64,000 nt of DNA from Kitasatospora cineracea (lineage in GTDB: Bacteria > Actinomycetota > Actinomycetes > Streptomycetales > Streptomycetaceae), in assembly GCF_003751605.1 (NCBI RefSeq), contig NZ_RJVJ01000003.1, positions 682,001 to 746,000 of the forward strand, written 5' to 3'. The translations under genes and the position numbers were made by a program. The notes under the pieces were generated by a model. The model saw only the letters and a program-made list of their open reading frames with translations. It had not been told where the DNA came from and did no database searches. Of the stretch, positions 32,451 to 41,143 are shown in pieces (position 1 is the stretch's first letter; each line of letters begins with the position of its first letter).

Positions 32451-32667
32451 CGCCGCAGGCGCCCGGCCGTCCGCACCGTCCCGGGGACGGGACGACGGGG
32501 CGCCGCCCCACCGGGTAGGTGCCGGATGAGGCCCGGGACGGACGGGGGAGCACCTGCGTACGGCCCTGCGCCGTACGCGGGAAAGAGGTCCCGGGGACAC
32601 CGGGCCGCTCCTCCGGAGCCGGTGACAACCGCACGGGACGGTCGTCCCGTCGAAGGGGGGGCGGATC

Positions 32668-33063
32668 GTGCCCGCCGCAGCACCATCGCACCGACCCGCG
32701 CAGGAGCAGTCCGCCAGGACCTCGTTCGAGGCCGTCAGAGCGGACACCTCGCTGACGGCGGCCGTCCTGCACCTGACGGGCGAGGCCGACCACGACGCCC
32801 GCGACCTCCTCGAAGCGGCACTGGCCGAGGCGGTCGCCGCAGGGCCGGCCCCGCCCCTCGTCGGCCTCGCCCCGCTCACCTTCTGCGACCCAGCCTGCCT
32901 CAACGCCCTGCTCCAGGCCCACGCGGACGCGGAAGCCGCCGAAGTCTGGATGGTCCTGGTCGGCGCAGGCCCCCCAACTGCTCCACCTGCTGGCGGTGAC
33001 CGGCGCCGACGAGGTCCTCACCGTCCGACCCCACCTGCGCGCCACCCGCCCCGAGCCCGCCAC
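32668..33063 (+). pseudogene. STAS-domain anti-sigma antagonist, frameshifted
   Basis: Residues 15-100 match a STAS domain (SLTAAVLHLTGEADHDARDL, VGLAPLTFCDPACLNALLQA, VWMVLVGAG). In a run of six C at 32970-32975 the frame is lost; one base fewer restores PQLLHLLAVTGADEVLTV and the end of the domain. The phosphorylatable Ser of the usual DSSGL loop is absent (DPACL), so even the repaired protein could not be regulated by a RsbW-type kinase in the normal way. As read, the frame would run on into the P450 gene. Pseudogene or sequencing error. Confidence 0.75.
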
Positions 33064-33285
33064 CACGCCCCCGTCCCGGGGGGCCAGCCGGACGGGGCGG
33101 GGCTCCGGGCGGCTGACCGAGCACGTCGGTGGGTCATCGCCGGGCCGCGCGGCGAGGGTTTCCTTCCGATGGCGAGGCGCGGCCAGCACGGCGTCGAGGG
33201 TGGGGAGAGCCTTGGCTCCGGCTCGGCCCTGCCGCCGTCCGGGGGCTTCCGGTTTCCGGGTCACCGGCCCGGGCACCCGAGGTCC

Positions 33286-34551
33286 ATGGACCGACACCGG
33301 CGTTCCCCCTGGACGGACAGTTCCCTGTCACTGCTGGCACGCGGCTACGCCTGGCTGCCCGACCTGCGCCGCCACCACCCGGGGCCGGTGGCGCGCGCAC
33401 GGCTCATGGGCCGTCCGGCGGTCGCCCTGCACGGCCCGGAAGCGGTGCGCTTCTTCTACGACGAACGGCACGTCGTCCGCGACGGCGCACTGCCCGAGCC
33501 GGTGAAGAGCACCCTGTTCGGGCACGGGGCCGTCCACTCCCTGGACGGAGCCGTTCACCGCCTGCGCAAGGCGATGTTCCTCTCGCTTCTCGCCGATCCC
33601 GACCGGGTCCGCTCGCTCGTCCGCGCCGTCGAAACGGTCTGGGACGCGTCCGTGCCCGCCTGGGCGGAGCAGCCCCGCGTCGTCCTGCTCGACGAGGCCG
33701 CCCGGGTGCTCACCGAAGGCGTCTGCCGCTGGGCCGGCGTCCCGCTGTCCGACGGCGACGCCGAGCCGTTCGCCCGGGACCTGGTCGCCATGGTCGACGG
33801 TTTCGCGACGCCCGGCCCGCGGCACTGGCGCGGCCGCTCGGCCCGCCGGCGCCGGGAAGCCCGGCTCGCCCGCCTGGTGAACGGGGTGCGGGAGGGGGCG
33901 GTGGAAGTGCCGACCGACTGCGCCGTCGCGGTGATCGCCCGGCACCGCGACGCGGACGGCGAACTGCTGGCGCCGCGCGTGGCGGCGGTCGAGCTGCTGA
34001 ACGTCCTTCGCCCGACCGTCGCCGTCTGCTGGTTCACGGCCTTCGTCGGACACGCACTGCACCGCTGGCCCGAGAACCGCGACCGGCTCGCCGGGGACGA
34101 CGGACCGTACGCCGCGGCGTTCGCCCAGGAGGTCCGCCGCTTCTACCCGTTCGCGCCCTTCGTGGGCGGCCGGGCCGCGGCCGACCTCACCTTCGGGGAC
34201 GAGCCCGTCGGCAAGGGCACCCTGGTGCTGCTCGACCTGTACGGGCAGAACCACGACCCCGCGCTGTGGGACGACCCGTACGCGTTTCGCCCCGACCGGT
34301 TCCTCTCCCGACCCGGCGACCTCGACCTGCTGGTGCCCCAAGGCGGCGGCGACCCCGCCACCGGGCACCGCTGCCCCGGCGAAGCGGTCGTCGTCGGGCT
34401 GCTGGAGACCCTCGCCCGGCGACTCGCGCGACTGGAGTACACCGTCCCGGACCAGGACCTCACCATCAGCCTCGCCCGGATGATCGCCCGTCCGAGCAGC
34501 GGCTTCGTCCTCGAACCCGCCCGGCCCTCCGGGCCGCTCCACGCTTCCTGA
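33286..34551 (+). CDS. CYP152-family cytochrome P450 peroxygenase
   Basis: A 421-residue P450 of the fatty-acid peroxygenase type (relatives: P450 BSbeta, SPalpha, OleT). The heme-binding motif is PQGGGDPATGHRCPGEAVVV with Cys363. In the I helix the acid-alcohol pair is replaced by Arg242-Pro243 (NVLRPTVAV), the CYP152 hallmark that lets the substrate carboxylate assist H2O2 activation, and EVRRFYPFAPF and LLDLYGQNHDP are also typical. Such enzymes hydroxylate at the alpha or beta carbon, or decarboxylate fatty acids. ATG at 33286 was chosen because the longer frame upstream is the STAS gene in another phase. It is followed 16 nt later by a small gene and an SDR, with which it likely forms an operon. 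Confidence 0.92.
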   Translation: MDRHRRSPWTDSSLSLLARGYAWLPDLRRHHPGPVARARLMGRPAVALHGPEAVRFFYDERHVVRDGALPEPVKSTLFGHGAVHSLDGAVHRLRKAMFLSLLADPDRVRSLVRAVETVWDASVPAWAEQPRVVLLDEAARVLTEGVCRWAGVPLSDGDAEPFARDLVAMVDGFATPGPRHWRGRSARRRREARLARLVNGVREGAVEVPTDCAVAVIARHRDADGELLAPRVAAVELLNVLRPTVAVCWFTAFVGHALHRWPENRDRLAGDDGPYAAAFAQEVRRFYPFAPFVGGRAAADLTFGDEPVGKGTLVLLDLYGQNHDPALWDDPYAFRPDRFLSRPGDLDLLVPQGGGDPATGHRCPGEAVVVGLLETLARRLARLEYTVPDQDLTISLARMIARPSSGFVLEPARPSGPLHAS

Positions 34552-34567
34552 AAGGCAGGACACCCCC

Positions 34568-34723
34568 ATGACCTCCGCGCAGCACCGCACCGCGCAGGCG
34601 CCGACCGCAGGCCACCTCGCGCCACCGACCGCTCCCACCGGGTGCTCCCGGGAGGAGAAAGCCCTGAGCCGCCCCGGAGGGCGGCGCCAGGCGGACACCT
34701 CCGGACCGGGGGTCGGTCGATGA
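34568..34723 (+). CDS. 51-residue hypothetical protein coupled to the SDR gene
   Basis: A short hydrophilic frame (MTSAQHRTAQAPTAGHLAPP...) with an aaggcagga site before ATG 34568. Its TGA overlaps the ATG of the SDR gene (ATGA at 34720), the classical arrangement for coupled translation. I see no domain. It may be a leader whose translation matters more than its product. Confidence 0.45.
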   Translation: MTSAQHRTAQAPTAGHLAPPTAPTGCSREEKALSRPGGRRQADTSGPGVGR

Positions 34724-35616
34724 CCCGCGACCAGTTCACCCCGAACGACCCCACCGAGCAGTACCCGAAGCCCGACTTCGCCGAGCAGCAACAGCCCCAC
34801 CCCGGGCGCAGCGCCGAGATGGATCCGGAACCGGACCACGGCGAGGACACCTACCGCGGCGCAGGCCGCCTGACCGACCGGGTCGCACTGATCACCGGCG
34901 CGGACTCCGGCATCGGCCGGGCCGTCGCGCTCGCGTTCGCCCGCGAGGGCGCCGACGTGGCGTTCTGCCACCTCCCGGCGGAGGAGGCTGACGCGCAGGA
35001 GACCGTCCGGCTGGTCCGGGACGCCGGTCGGCGCGCACTGGCCGTGGGCGGCGACGTGCGGGACGAGCGGTTCTGCACCGACCTGGTGGCCCGCTGCGTC
35101 GACGGGCTCGGCGGCCTCGACGTGCTCGTCAACAACGCCGCCTACCAGATGTCCCAGCCGGACGGGCTCGCCGCCATCACCACCGAGCAGTTCGACCGGG
35201 TGGTGAAGACCAACCTCTACGCGATGTTCTGGCTGTGCCGGGCGGCGCTGCCGCACCTGCGGCCGGGGTCGTCGATCATCAACACCGCGTCCGTCCAGGG
35301 CTACAAACCCAGCCCGCACCTGCTGGACTACGCGGCCACCAAGGGCGCCATCGTCACGTTCACCCAGGGGCTTGCGCAGCAACTCGCCCCCGAGGGCGTC
35401 CGGGTCAACGCCGTTGCCCCGGGCCCGGTGTGGACGCCGCTGATCCCCGCGACGATGGACGCCGACAAGGTGGCCGGATTCGGGAAGCAGTCACCGCTGG
35501 GACGCCCCGCCCAGCCCGCCGAAATGGCACCCGCCTACGTCTTCCTCGCCTCGCCGGAGGCGAGTTACATCACCGGCGAGATCGTCAACGCCACCGGCGG
35601 CACCCCCCTGCCCTGA
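34720..35616 (+). CDS. Short-chain dehydrogenase/reductase with N-terminal stress-type extension
   Basis: A 298-residue NAD(P)-dependent oxidoreductase. An extension of about 48 residues (NDPTEQYPKPDFAEQQQPHP) precedes the Rossmann core, as in the YhxD/GSP39 class of Bacillus and actinobacterial general stress SDRs. The core shows VALITGADSGIGRA (cofactor loop), LVNNAAYQM, a Ser in INTASVQGY and the Tyr-Lys pair in DYAATKGA, so the active site is complete. ATG at 34720 overlaps the stop of the preceding small gene. The pairing with a peroxygenase suggests oxidation of a hydroxylated lipid, but this is inference. Confidence 0.9.
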   Translation: MTRDQFTPNDPTEQYPKPDFAEQQQPHPGRSAEMDPEPDHGEDTYRGAGRLTDRVALITGADSGIGRAVALAFAREGADVAFCHLPAEEADAQETVRLVRDAGRRALAVGGDVRDERFCTDLVARCVDGLGGLDVLVNNAAYQMSQPDGLAAITTEQFDRVVKTNLYAMFWLCRAALPHLRPGSSIINTASVQGYKPSPHLLDYAATKGAIVTFTQGLAQQLAPEGVRVNAVAPGPVWTPLIPATMDADKVAGFGKQSPLGRPAQPAEMAPAYVFLASPEASYITGEIVNATGGTPLP

Positions 35617-35702
35617 CCGCCCGGAACCGGGCGGCGCGCCCCGCGCCGCGCTCGGACGGCCGTGGTTCGGACGGCCGTGTCCACCACGAAGGGACTCCGT
35701 CC

Positions 35703-36707
35703 ATGCGCCTCAGGACCAGCGACCCCCACGGGCCCGGGTACCGGCGGGTGCGACACGGCAGGGGCTTCCGGTACCTCGCCCCGGACGGACGGCCGGTGAC
35801 CGAGAAGGAGCGCGCCCGGCTCAAGGCCCTGGCGGTGCCGCCCGCCTGGACCGACGTCTGGATCTGCCCGCACCCCGACGGCCACCTCCAAGCCGTCGGC
35901 ACGGACGCGGCCGGCCGCCGCCAGTACCTCTACCACCCGGCGTTCCGGGCCCGGCGGGACGAGGCCAAGCACGAGCGCGTCGTGGAGGTGGCCGGGTGCC
36001 TCCCGAAACTGCGCGCCGCCGTTGAGCGGGACCTCGCGGCGCGCGGACTGGGCCGCGAACGGGTGCTGGCGTGCGCCGTCCGCCTGCTGGACCTGGGCCT
36101 CTTCCGGATCGGCTCCGACGCCTACGCCCGCGACAACGGCTCCTACGGCCTGACCACCGTCCTGCGCTCGCACGTCACCCTGGCCCGCGGCGAGGTCCGC
36201 TTCGACTACCCCGCCAAGTCCGGCCGACGGCGGGTCGCGGCCCTCGCCGACCCGCCGACCCGCGCCGTGGTCCGCTCCCTGCTGCGCAGCCGTCACCCGG
36301 GCGAGCGGCTGCTGGTCCACCGGGAGGGCCGTTCGTGGCGCGAGGTGCACGGGAGCGACCTCAACGCGTACCTGCGCGAGACCGGCGGAACGGACCTCAC
36401 CGCCAAGGACTTCCGCACCTGGAACGCCACCGTCCTCGCGGCGGTCGGCCTCGCCGTCTCGCGGCCGGCCGCCGAGAAGTCCGAAGCCGCCCGGCGACGG
36501 GCGGTCGCCCGGGTGGTCCGGGAGGTCGCCGACCACTTGGGCAACACCCCGGCCGTCTGCCGGGCCTCCTACATCAACCCGCGGCTGGTCGAACTGTTCG
36601 ACGAGGGCGTCACCATCGCCCCGGCCCTCGACGGACTCGGCAGCGACGGCGGGCCGATCGCCACCCACGGCCCGGTCGAGGACGCGGTCCGCGCACTCCT
36701 CTCCTGA
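35703..36707 (+). CDS. DNA topoisomerase IB
   Basis: A 334-residue poxvirus-type topoisomerase that relaxes supercoils through a 3'-phosphotyrosine. The N-terminal domain (YRRVRHGRGFRYLAPDGRPV) is followed by the catalytic domain with PPAWTDVWICPHPDGHLQA, the Arg in RIGSDAYARDNGSYG, the Lys in FDYPAKSGRR, DFRTWNATV and the nucleophile Tyr290 in CRASYINPRLV. Length matches bacterial TopIB. ATG at 35703 with a gaaggga site. It precedes the LigD polymerase-domain gene on the same strand with a 121-bp gap, a grouping with a DNA-repair theme. Confidence 0.92.
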   Translation: MRLRTSDPHGPGYRRVRHGRGFRYLAPDGRPVTEKERARLKALAVPPAWTDVWICPHPDGHLQAVGTDAAGRRQYLYHPAFRARRDEAKHERVVEVAGCLPKLRAAVERDLAARGLGRERVLACAVRLLDLGLFRIGSDAYARDNGSYGLTTVLRSHVTLARGEVRFDYPAKSGRRRVAALADPPTRAVVRSLLRSRHPGERLLVHREGRSWREVHGSDLNAYLRETGGTDLTAKDFRTWNATVLAAVGLAVSRPAAEKSEAARRRAVARVVREVADHLGNTPAVCRASYINPRLVELFDEGVTIAPALDGLGSDGGPIATHGPVEDAVRALLS

Positions 36708-36828
36708 CGGGGCGCACGCCCGGCCGGGCCCGGCCGGCGGTCCGGGCCCGGAACCCGCGCGGCCGCGCCCCGACGGTGTCGGGCCCTCCCGGCCGGGCAT
36801 ACGACCAGCGCACCGGTGAGGAGGCGCC

Positions 36829-37728
36829 ATGACCACCACCGACCTGCACGTGAACGGCCGGACCGTCGAGATCGAACGGGCCGACAAGGAGCTCTTCCCC
36901 GACGAAGGCATCACCAAGGCCGACCTCGCCGACCACTACCGCAAGGTCGGCCGGCGCATCCTGCCGCACCTGCGCGACCGGCCACTGATGCTGGAGCGCT
37001 ACCCCGACGGCATCGACGGCATTCGACTCGTCCAGAAGGACACCCCCGGGTACTTCCCCGACTGGGTCCGCCGCAGCGAACTGCCCAAGGAGGGCGGGAC
37101 GGTCCACTACCCGCTCTGCGACGACCTGGCGACCCTGCTCTACCTGGTCGGCCAGGCCTGCGTCACCCCGCACCGTTGGCTCTCCAAGGCCGACCGGCCC
37201 GACCACCCCGACCGGCTGGTCTTCGACCTCGACCCGCCGACCGAGGACTTCGAACCCGCCCGGGAGGCCGCCCGGCTGCTGCGCCCGCTGCTCGACGAAC
37301 TCGGCCTGCCGGCCACCCTGATGACCACCGGTTCCCGCGGTCTGCACGTGACGGTCCCCCTCGACCGCCGGGCCCCCTTCGACGAAGTCCGCTCCTTCGC
37401 CCGGGACGTGGCGGACCTGCTCGCCGCCCGCCACCCCGACCGGCTCACCACCGCGGCCCGCAGACAGGCCCGCGGAGGACGGCTCTACCTCGACCTCCAG
37501 CGCAACGGCCACGGCCAGACCACCGTGACCCCCTACGCGGTCCGCGCCCTGCCCGGCGCCCCCGTCGCCGCGCCGCTGAACTGGGAGGAACTGGACGACC
37601 CCGCCCTCACGGCCCGGCGGTGGACCATCGCCACCGTCGACGAGCTCCTCGCCGCCGCCGACCCCTGGGCGGCACCGGCCCGCGGCCGCTCGCTGGCCGC
37701 CGCACGCCGGCGCCTGGAGAAGCTCTGA
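36829..37728 (+). CDS. LigD polymerase-domain protein (NHEJ primase-polymerase)
   Basis: A 299-residue stand-alone PolDom of the archaeo-eukaryotic primase fold, used in bacterial non-homologous end joining to fill gaps, often with ribonucleotides. The catalytic acidic pair lies in LVFDLDPP; the second site is in TTGSRGLHVTVPLD and the third in LYLDLQRNG. N-terminal DKELFPDEGITKADL and PLMLERYPDGIDG are typical. There is no ligase or nuclease domain, which is the usual split arrangement in Streptomyces. ATG at 36829 with gaggaggcgcc before it. No ku gene is in the window, so the partner must be elsewhere. Confidence 0.93.
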   Translation: MTTTDLHVNGRTVEIERADKELFPDEGITKADLADHYRKVGRRILPHLRDRPLMLERYPDGIDGIRLVQKDTPGYFPDWVRRSELPKEGGTVHYPLCDDLATLLYLVGQACVTPHRWLSKADRPDHPDRLVFDLDPPTEDFEPAREAARLLRPLLDELGLPATLMTTGSRGLHVTVPLDRRAPFDEVRSFARDVADLLAARHPDRLTTAARRQARGGRLYLDLQRNGHGQTTVTPYAVRALPGAPVAAPLNWEELDDPALTARRWTIATVDELLAAADPWAAPARGRSLAAARRRLEKL

Positions 37729-37762
37729 CCACCGCCCGGGACGGCCCCGGCCCCTTCCGGCT

Positions 37763-39109
37763 TCAGGCCGGGGCGGCGGATGAGGGGGCGTCGCGGTCGT
37801 GGGCGAGGGCGCCGGCGACGTAGGTGGCGCGGACGGCCCGGTCGTCGCCCAACACGGCGAGGACGAACAGCAGTTCCTCGACGTCCTCGGCCCGCGCGGT
37901 GCGCCGCGCCAACAGCGGGGTGGCCTTCGGGTCCAGGACCACGAAGTCGGCCTCGTGGCCGGGTTCCAGCGAGCCGACCGTCCCCTCCAGGCCCATCGCC
38001 TGCGCGCCGCCGCGGGTGGCGAGGTGGAACGCCTCCACCGCGTCCAGCGGGTAGCCGGTGAGCTTGGCGACCTTGTGGGCCTCGTTCATGGTCGCCAGCA
38101 TCGAGAAGCTCGTCCCCGCGCCGACGTCCGTGCCCAGGCCGACGCGCACCGGCCGGGCCGGGTCCTTGGCGTCGCGCACGCGGAACAGGCCGCTGCCGAG
38201 GAACAGGTTGGAGGTGGGGCAGTGCGAGAGCGCCGTCCCGGTCTCGGAGCAGCGCGCCCGCTCCCGCCCGCCCAGGTGGACGCCGTGGGCGAGCACCGCG
38301 CGCGGGCCCAGCAGCCCGTAGTGGTCGTAGACGTCCAGGTAGCCGCTCCGGTCCGGGAACAGCGAACGGACCCGGGCCACCTCGTCGGTGCTCTCCGAGA
38401 CGTGCGTGTGCACCAGCGTCCCCGGGTGCTCCCGCCACAGGGCCCCGGCCGCCTCCAACTGCTCGGGGGTGCTGGTGGGGGCGAAGCGCGGAGTGATCGC
38501 GTAGAGGTTGCGCCCCTTGCCGTGCCAGCGGGCGATCAGCGCCGCGGAGTCCTCGTAGCCGCTGCGCACGGTGTCCAGCAGCGCGTCGGGGGCGTCCCGG
38601 TCCATCAGCACCTTCCCCGCCGCGATCCGCAGCCCGCGCCGGGACGCCTCCCGGAACAGGGCGTCCACCGATTGCGGATGCACCGTGCAGAAGGCCAGCG
38701 CGGTGGTGGTGCCGTTGCGCAGCAACTCGTCGCAGAACGCGGAAGCGGTGCCGGCGGCGTACCGGGCGTCGGCGAAGCGCTGCTCCTCGGCGAAGGCGTA
38801 GTGGTCCAGCCAGTCGTCGAGCCGCGAGCCGAACGCGGCGATGATCCCGGTCTGCGCGTAGTGGACGTGGGTGTCGACGAACCCGGCGCTGATGACGTGG
38901 TCCGGGTAGTGCGTCGGCACGACGCCCGCGCGGAGCCGGCCGCGCAGGGCGGCGTGGTCGCCGATCGCGGTGATCCTCCCGTCCTCGCAGATCAGCAGGC
39001 CGTCGGGCTCGTGGACGAAGGCGTCCTGACGTCCGCTCAGGAACGGATCGCCGCGGAACCAGACCATCCGCCCGCGCACCGCCGTCGTCCCCCGCGCTCC
39101 GAGTGCCAT
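37763..39109 (-). CDS. guaD: Guanine deaminase
   Basis: A 448-residue amidohydrolase that deaminates guanine to xanthine, probably zinc-dependent. Metal ligands are in SAGFVDTHVHYAQ, LVHTHVSES and VLAHGVHLGG, with the late Asp in GLGTDVGAGTSFSM; CPTSNLFLGSGLF is the family signature around the substrate. The C-terminal EPGHEADFVVLDP belongs to the composite beta-domain. ATG at 39109 gives the usual N-terminus; upstream in-frame codons are unsupported. It is convergent with the LigD gene and followed by the hemerythrin gene in its own direction of reading, with no operon partners. Confidence 0.9.
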   Translation of the reverse strand: MALGARGTTAVRGRMVWFRGDPFLSGRQDAFVHEPDGLLICEDGRITAIGDHAALRGRLRAGVVPTHYPDHVISAGFVDTHVHYAQTGIIAAFGSRLDDWLDHYAFAEEQRFADARYAAGTASAFCDELLRNGTTTALAFCTVHPQSVDALFREASRRGLRIAAGKVLMDRDAPDALLDTVRSGYEDSAALIARWHGKGRNLYAITPRFAPTSTPEQLEAAGALWREHPGTLVHTHVSESTDEVARVRSLFPDRSGYLDVYDHYGLLGPRAVLAHGVHLGGRERARCSETGTALSHCPTSNLFLGSGLFRVRDAKDPARPVRVGLGTDVGAGTSFSMLATMNEAHKVAKLTGYPLDAVEAFHLATRGGAQAMGLEGTVGSLEPGHEADFVVLDPKATPLLARRTARAEDVEELLFVLAVLGDDRAVRATYVAGALAHDRDAPSSAAPA

Positions 39110-39233
39110 GGAGGAGTATTCCCACGGCGGCTCGCGGGCGGTCAAACAGCCGCGCCCGGCAACGGTCGGCGACGACGGGCCCGAGCGCCGCGGGCCGCGG
39201 GCGAGACGGTCGGTGGGGGAGCGGCTCAGGCGG

Positions 39234-39707
39234 TCACGCGCCGGCGCTGGGTACCTGGAGCGGGTCGTTCGGCGCGGTGGCCCTGGCGGCCTCCATCTGC
39301 TCGCCGAGTTCGGTCAGGCGGTTGCGGCCCATGGCCTTGCGGACCTCGGGGAACCACTCCTGCTCCTCCTCCTCGACGTGGTGGCGGACGTTCTCCATCA
39401 GCACCGTCATCTTGGCGTCGAAGCGCTCGTCCGCCGGGTCCAGTCCGGCCAGTTCGGCGAGCATCCAGAGCACGACGTGGTGCTCCTCGACGCTCTCCAG
39501 CACGTGGTCGGTGGTGTCCGGCACGGCTTCCCGCGCGGCCGGGTAGAAGATCTTCTCCTCGATCCAGGTGTGCACGGTGAGTTCCCGGATCACCTGGTCG
39601 GCGATGTCCCGCTTGTGCTTGTGCGCCCTTTCCCCCGCCTTCTCGAACTCCTTGAACAGCTTCTCCACTGTCTTGTGGTCGTCCTTCAACAGCACGATGG
39701 CGTCCAT
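39234..39707 (-). CDS. Hemerythrin HHE-domain protein
   Basis: A 157-residue four-helix protein with a di-iron site of the hemerythrin type: DDHKTVEKLF (first His), ELTVHTWIEEKIFYP (His and Glu), VEEHHVVLWML (His), and NVRHHVEEEEQEWFP (two His, Glu). Such cytoplasmic proteins bind O2 or NO or help iron storage in stress. ATG at 39707 precedes the first His by 10 residues; ribosome binding site is gaggattt-like and weak. A Lys/Glu-rich exterior fits a soluble protein. Confidence 0.9.
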   Translation of the reverse strand: MDAIVLLKDDHKTVEKLFKEFEKAGERAHKHKRDIADQVIRELTVHTWIEEKIFYPAAREAVPDTTDHVLESVEEHHVVLWMLAELAGLDPADERFDAKMTVLMENVRHHVEEEEQEWFPEVRKAMGRNRLTELGEQMEAARATAPNDPLQVPSAGA

Positions 39708-39941
39708 CGCAAATCCTCTCGGTGGGGTGCGGCGCGCCCCGCGGTGAGGTGCGGGGACGTCAGCGGCGGCAAGGAGCGGAACACGGGTCCGCATACCCGG
39801 CAAAGCCGGGTCAATCCATCGGAGCCGTGCGAAATCTCCGCTCGGCCGACTGCCCGGTCCTACGATCGGGCAGCCGGGGTGGGACCGGGGCAGGAGGGGT
39901 GGGGCCGCGCCGGGCGGTCGCGCGGGAAGGGCGGTGCGCGG

Positions 39942-40795
39942 TGGACGGTTCGCTGGTGCTCGACAGCGCGGACGTGGCCGACACGCAGGAGTTCCTGCCG
40001 ACGGCGCACACGCCGATGAGCATCGGGGGCCCGGTGCACGACGCCCGGGTGCGCATCGGTCGCCGCGCGGCCGGCCCGATGGCGACGGGACCGCCTCGAC
40101 CTCGGCTACACGATGGCCTACGACGCCCGCGAGCTGGGCCGGGTCTGCCTGATCAGCATGCACGACGGCACGCTCGCCGACCTGACCGACGGCCGCGAGG
40201 AGGTCTACGGACCGGGGAAGACCTTCTAGCTCGCCCCGCCCGACCGGCCCTACGGGGCGAGGTCCGCGCAGCCCGCTACACCATCGCGCTCTTCGACACC
40301 GCGCTGCTCGACGCCGTCGCCCCCGCCCCCGCCACCGGCGACGGGCGGCCGCTGCGCCTGACCGGGGACCGCCCGGTGACGCCGACCACGAACCGGCAGC
40401 TCGCCGCCGCCATCGCCTACGTCCGCGACCACGCCCTCGACGACATCGCCCTCGACCCCGGCGGGCTGCTGGCGGGCACCGCCCGCCCGGCACCTGGCCG
40501 CCGCCCTCGCCGCGCTGCCGCACACCGGGCGGAGCGCCCACCACCGGGCCGACAGCACCGACGCCACGCCGGACACGGTCCGCCGGGCGTTGGCCTACGT
40601 CGACGCGCACGCGGACCGGGACATCGCCCTCGCCGACATCGCCGCGGCCGCGTACGTCACCCCGCGTGCCCCGCAGTACGCCTTCCGCCGCCACCTGGGC
40701 ACCACCCCCCTGGCACCCCCCTGGCGCACCTGCGCCGCGTGCGGCTGGACGCCGCCCACCGGGAGCTGCTCGCCGCCCGGCCGGAGACCACCCGC
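39942..40795 (+). pseudogene. AraC family regulator, multiply broken
   Basis: Fragments of one AraC-type gene lie in three frames: DGSLVLDSADVADTQEFLPT (N-terminal), then RLDLGYTMAYDARELGRVCL after a shift near 40085, an internal TAG at 40228 where a Leu codon is expected (TF*LAPPDRP), then VRAARYTIALFDTALLDAVA, and the helix-turn-helix ALAYVDAHADRDIALADIAA. The last segment overlaps the start of an IS5 fragment. With at least three lesions the gene is dead. Confidence 0.75.
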
Positions 40796-41095
40796 GGATC
40801 GAGAGGTTCTGGGCCGATCAGGGCTTCGCCGGCCGCCTGGTGGAGTGGACCGCCCGGATCCTGGGCCGCGAGCTCGACATCGTCCGCAAGGCCCCCGGCC
40901 AGCGCGGCTTCCAGGTCCAGCCCAAGCGCTGGGCGATCGGGCGGACGTTCTCGTGGCTCACCGCCCACCGCCGCCTCGCCCGCGACTACGAGACCAGCCC
41001 CGCCCACTCCGAGACCATGATCCGCTGGGCGATGACCGGCATCATGGTCCGCCGACTCACCCGCGGCCGCCCCGCCACCCGACCAGGCCCGCGAC
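40796..41095 (+). pseudogene. IS5-family transposase 3' fragment
   Basis: About 100 residues of the C-terminal DDE_Tnp_1 domain: FWADQGFAGRLVEWTARILG, KAPGQRGFQVQPKRWAIGRT, SWLTAHRRLARDYETSPAHS. The catalytic Glu is replaced by Gly in the usual WAVERT (here WAIGRT). The 5' part is absent and the fragment begins inside the tail of the broken AraC gene, so an old insertion followed by deletion is likely. Confidence 0.8.
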
Positions 41096-41143
41096 CGCTC
41101 TCACCCACCGATCCACAAGATCTCAAAGGCGGTCTGAGACCCT

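Noticed and set aside
33328..35382. 684-residue minus-strand frame over the P450 and SDR
   Set aside because: No domain; both plus-strand genes are intact by motif.
32668..35616. A biosynthetic gene cluster around the P450
   Set aside because: No synthase, transporter or tailoring set is adjacent; the neighbours are stress and repair genes.
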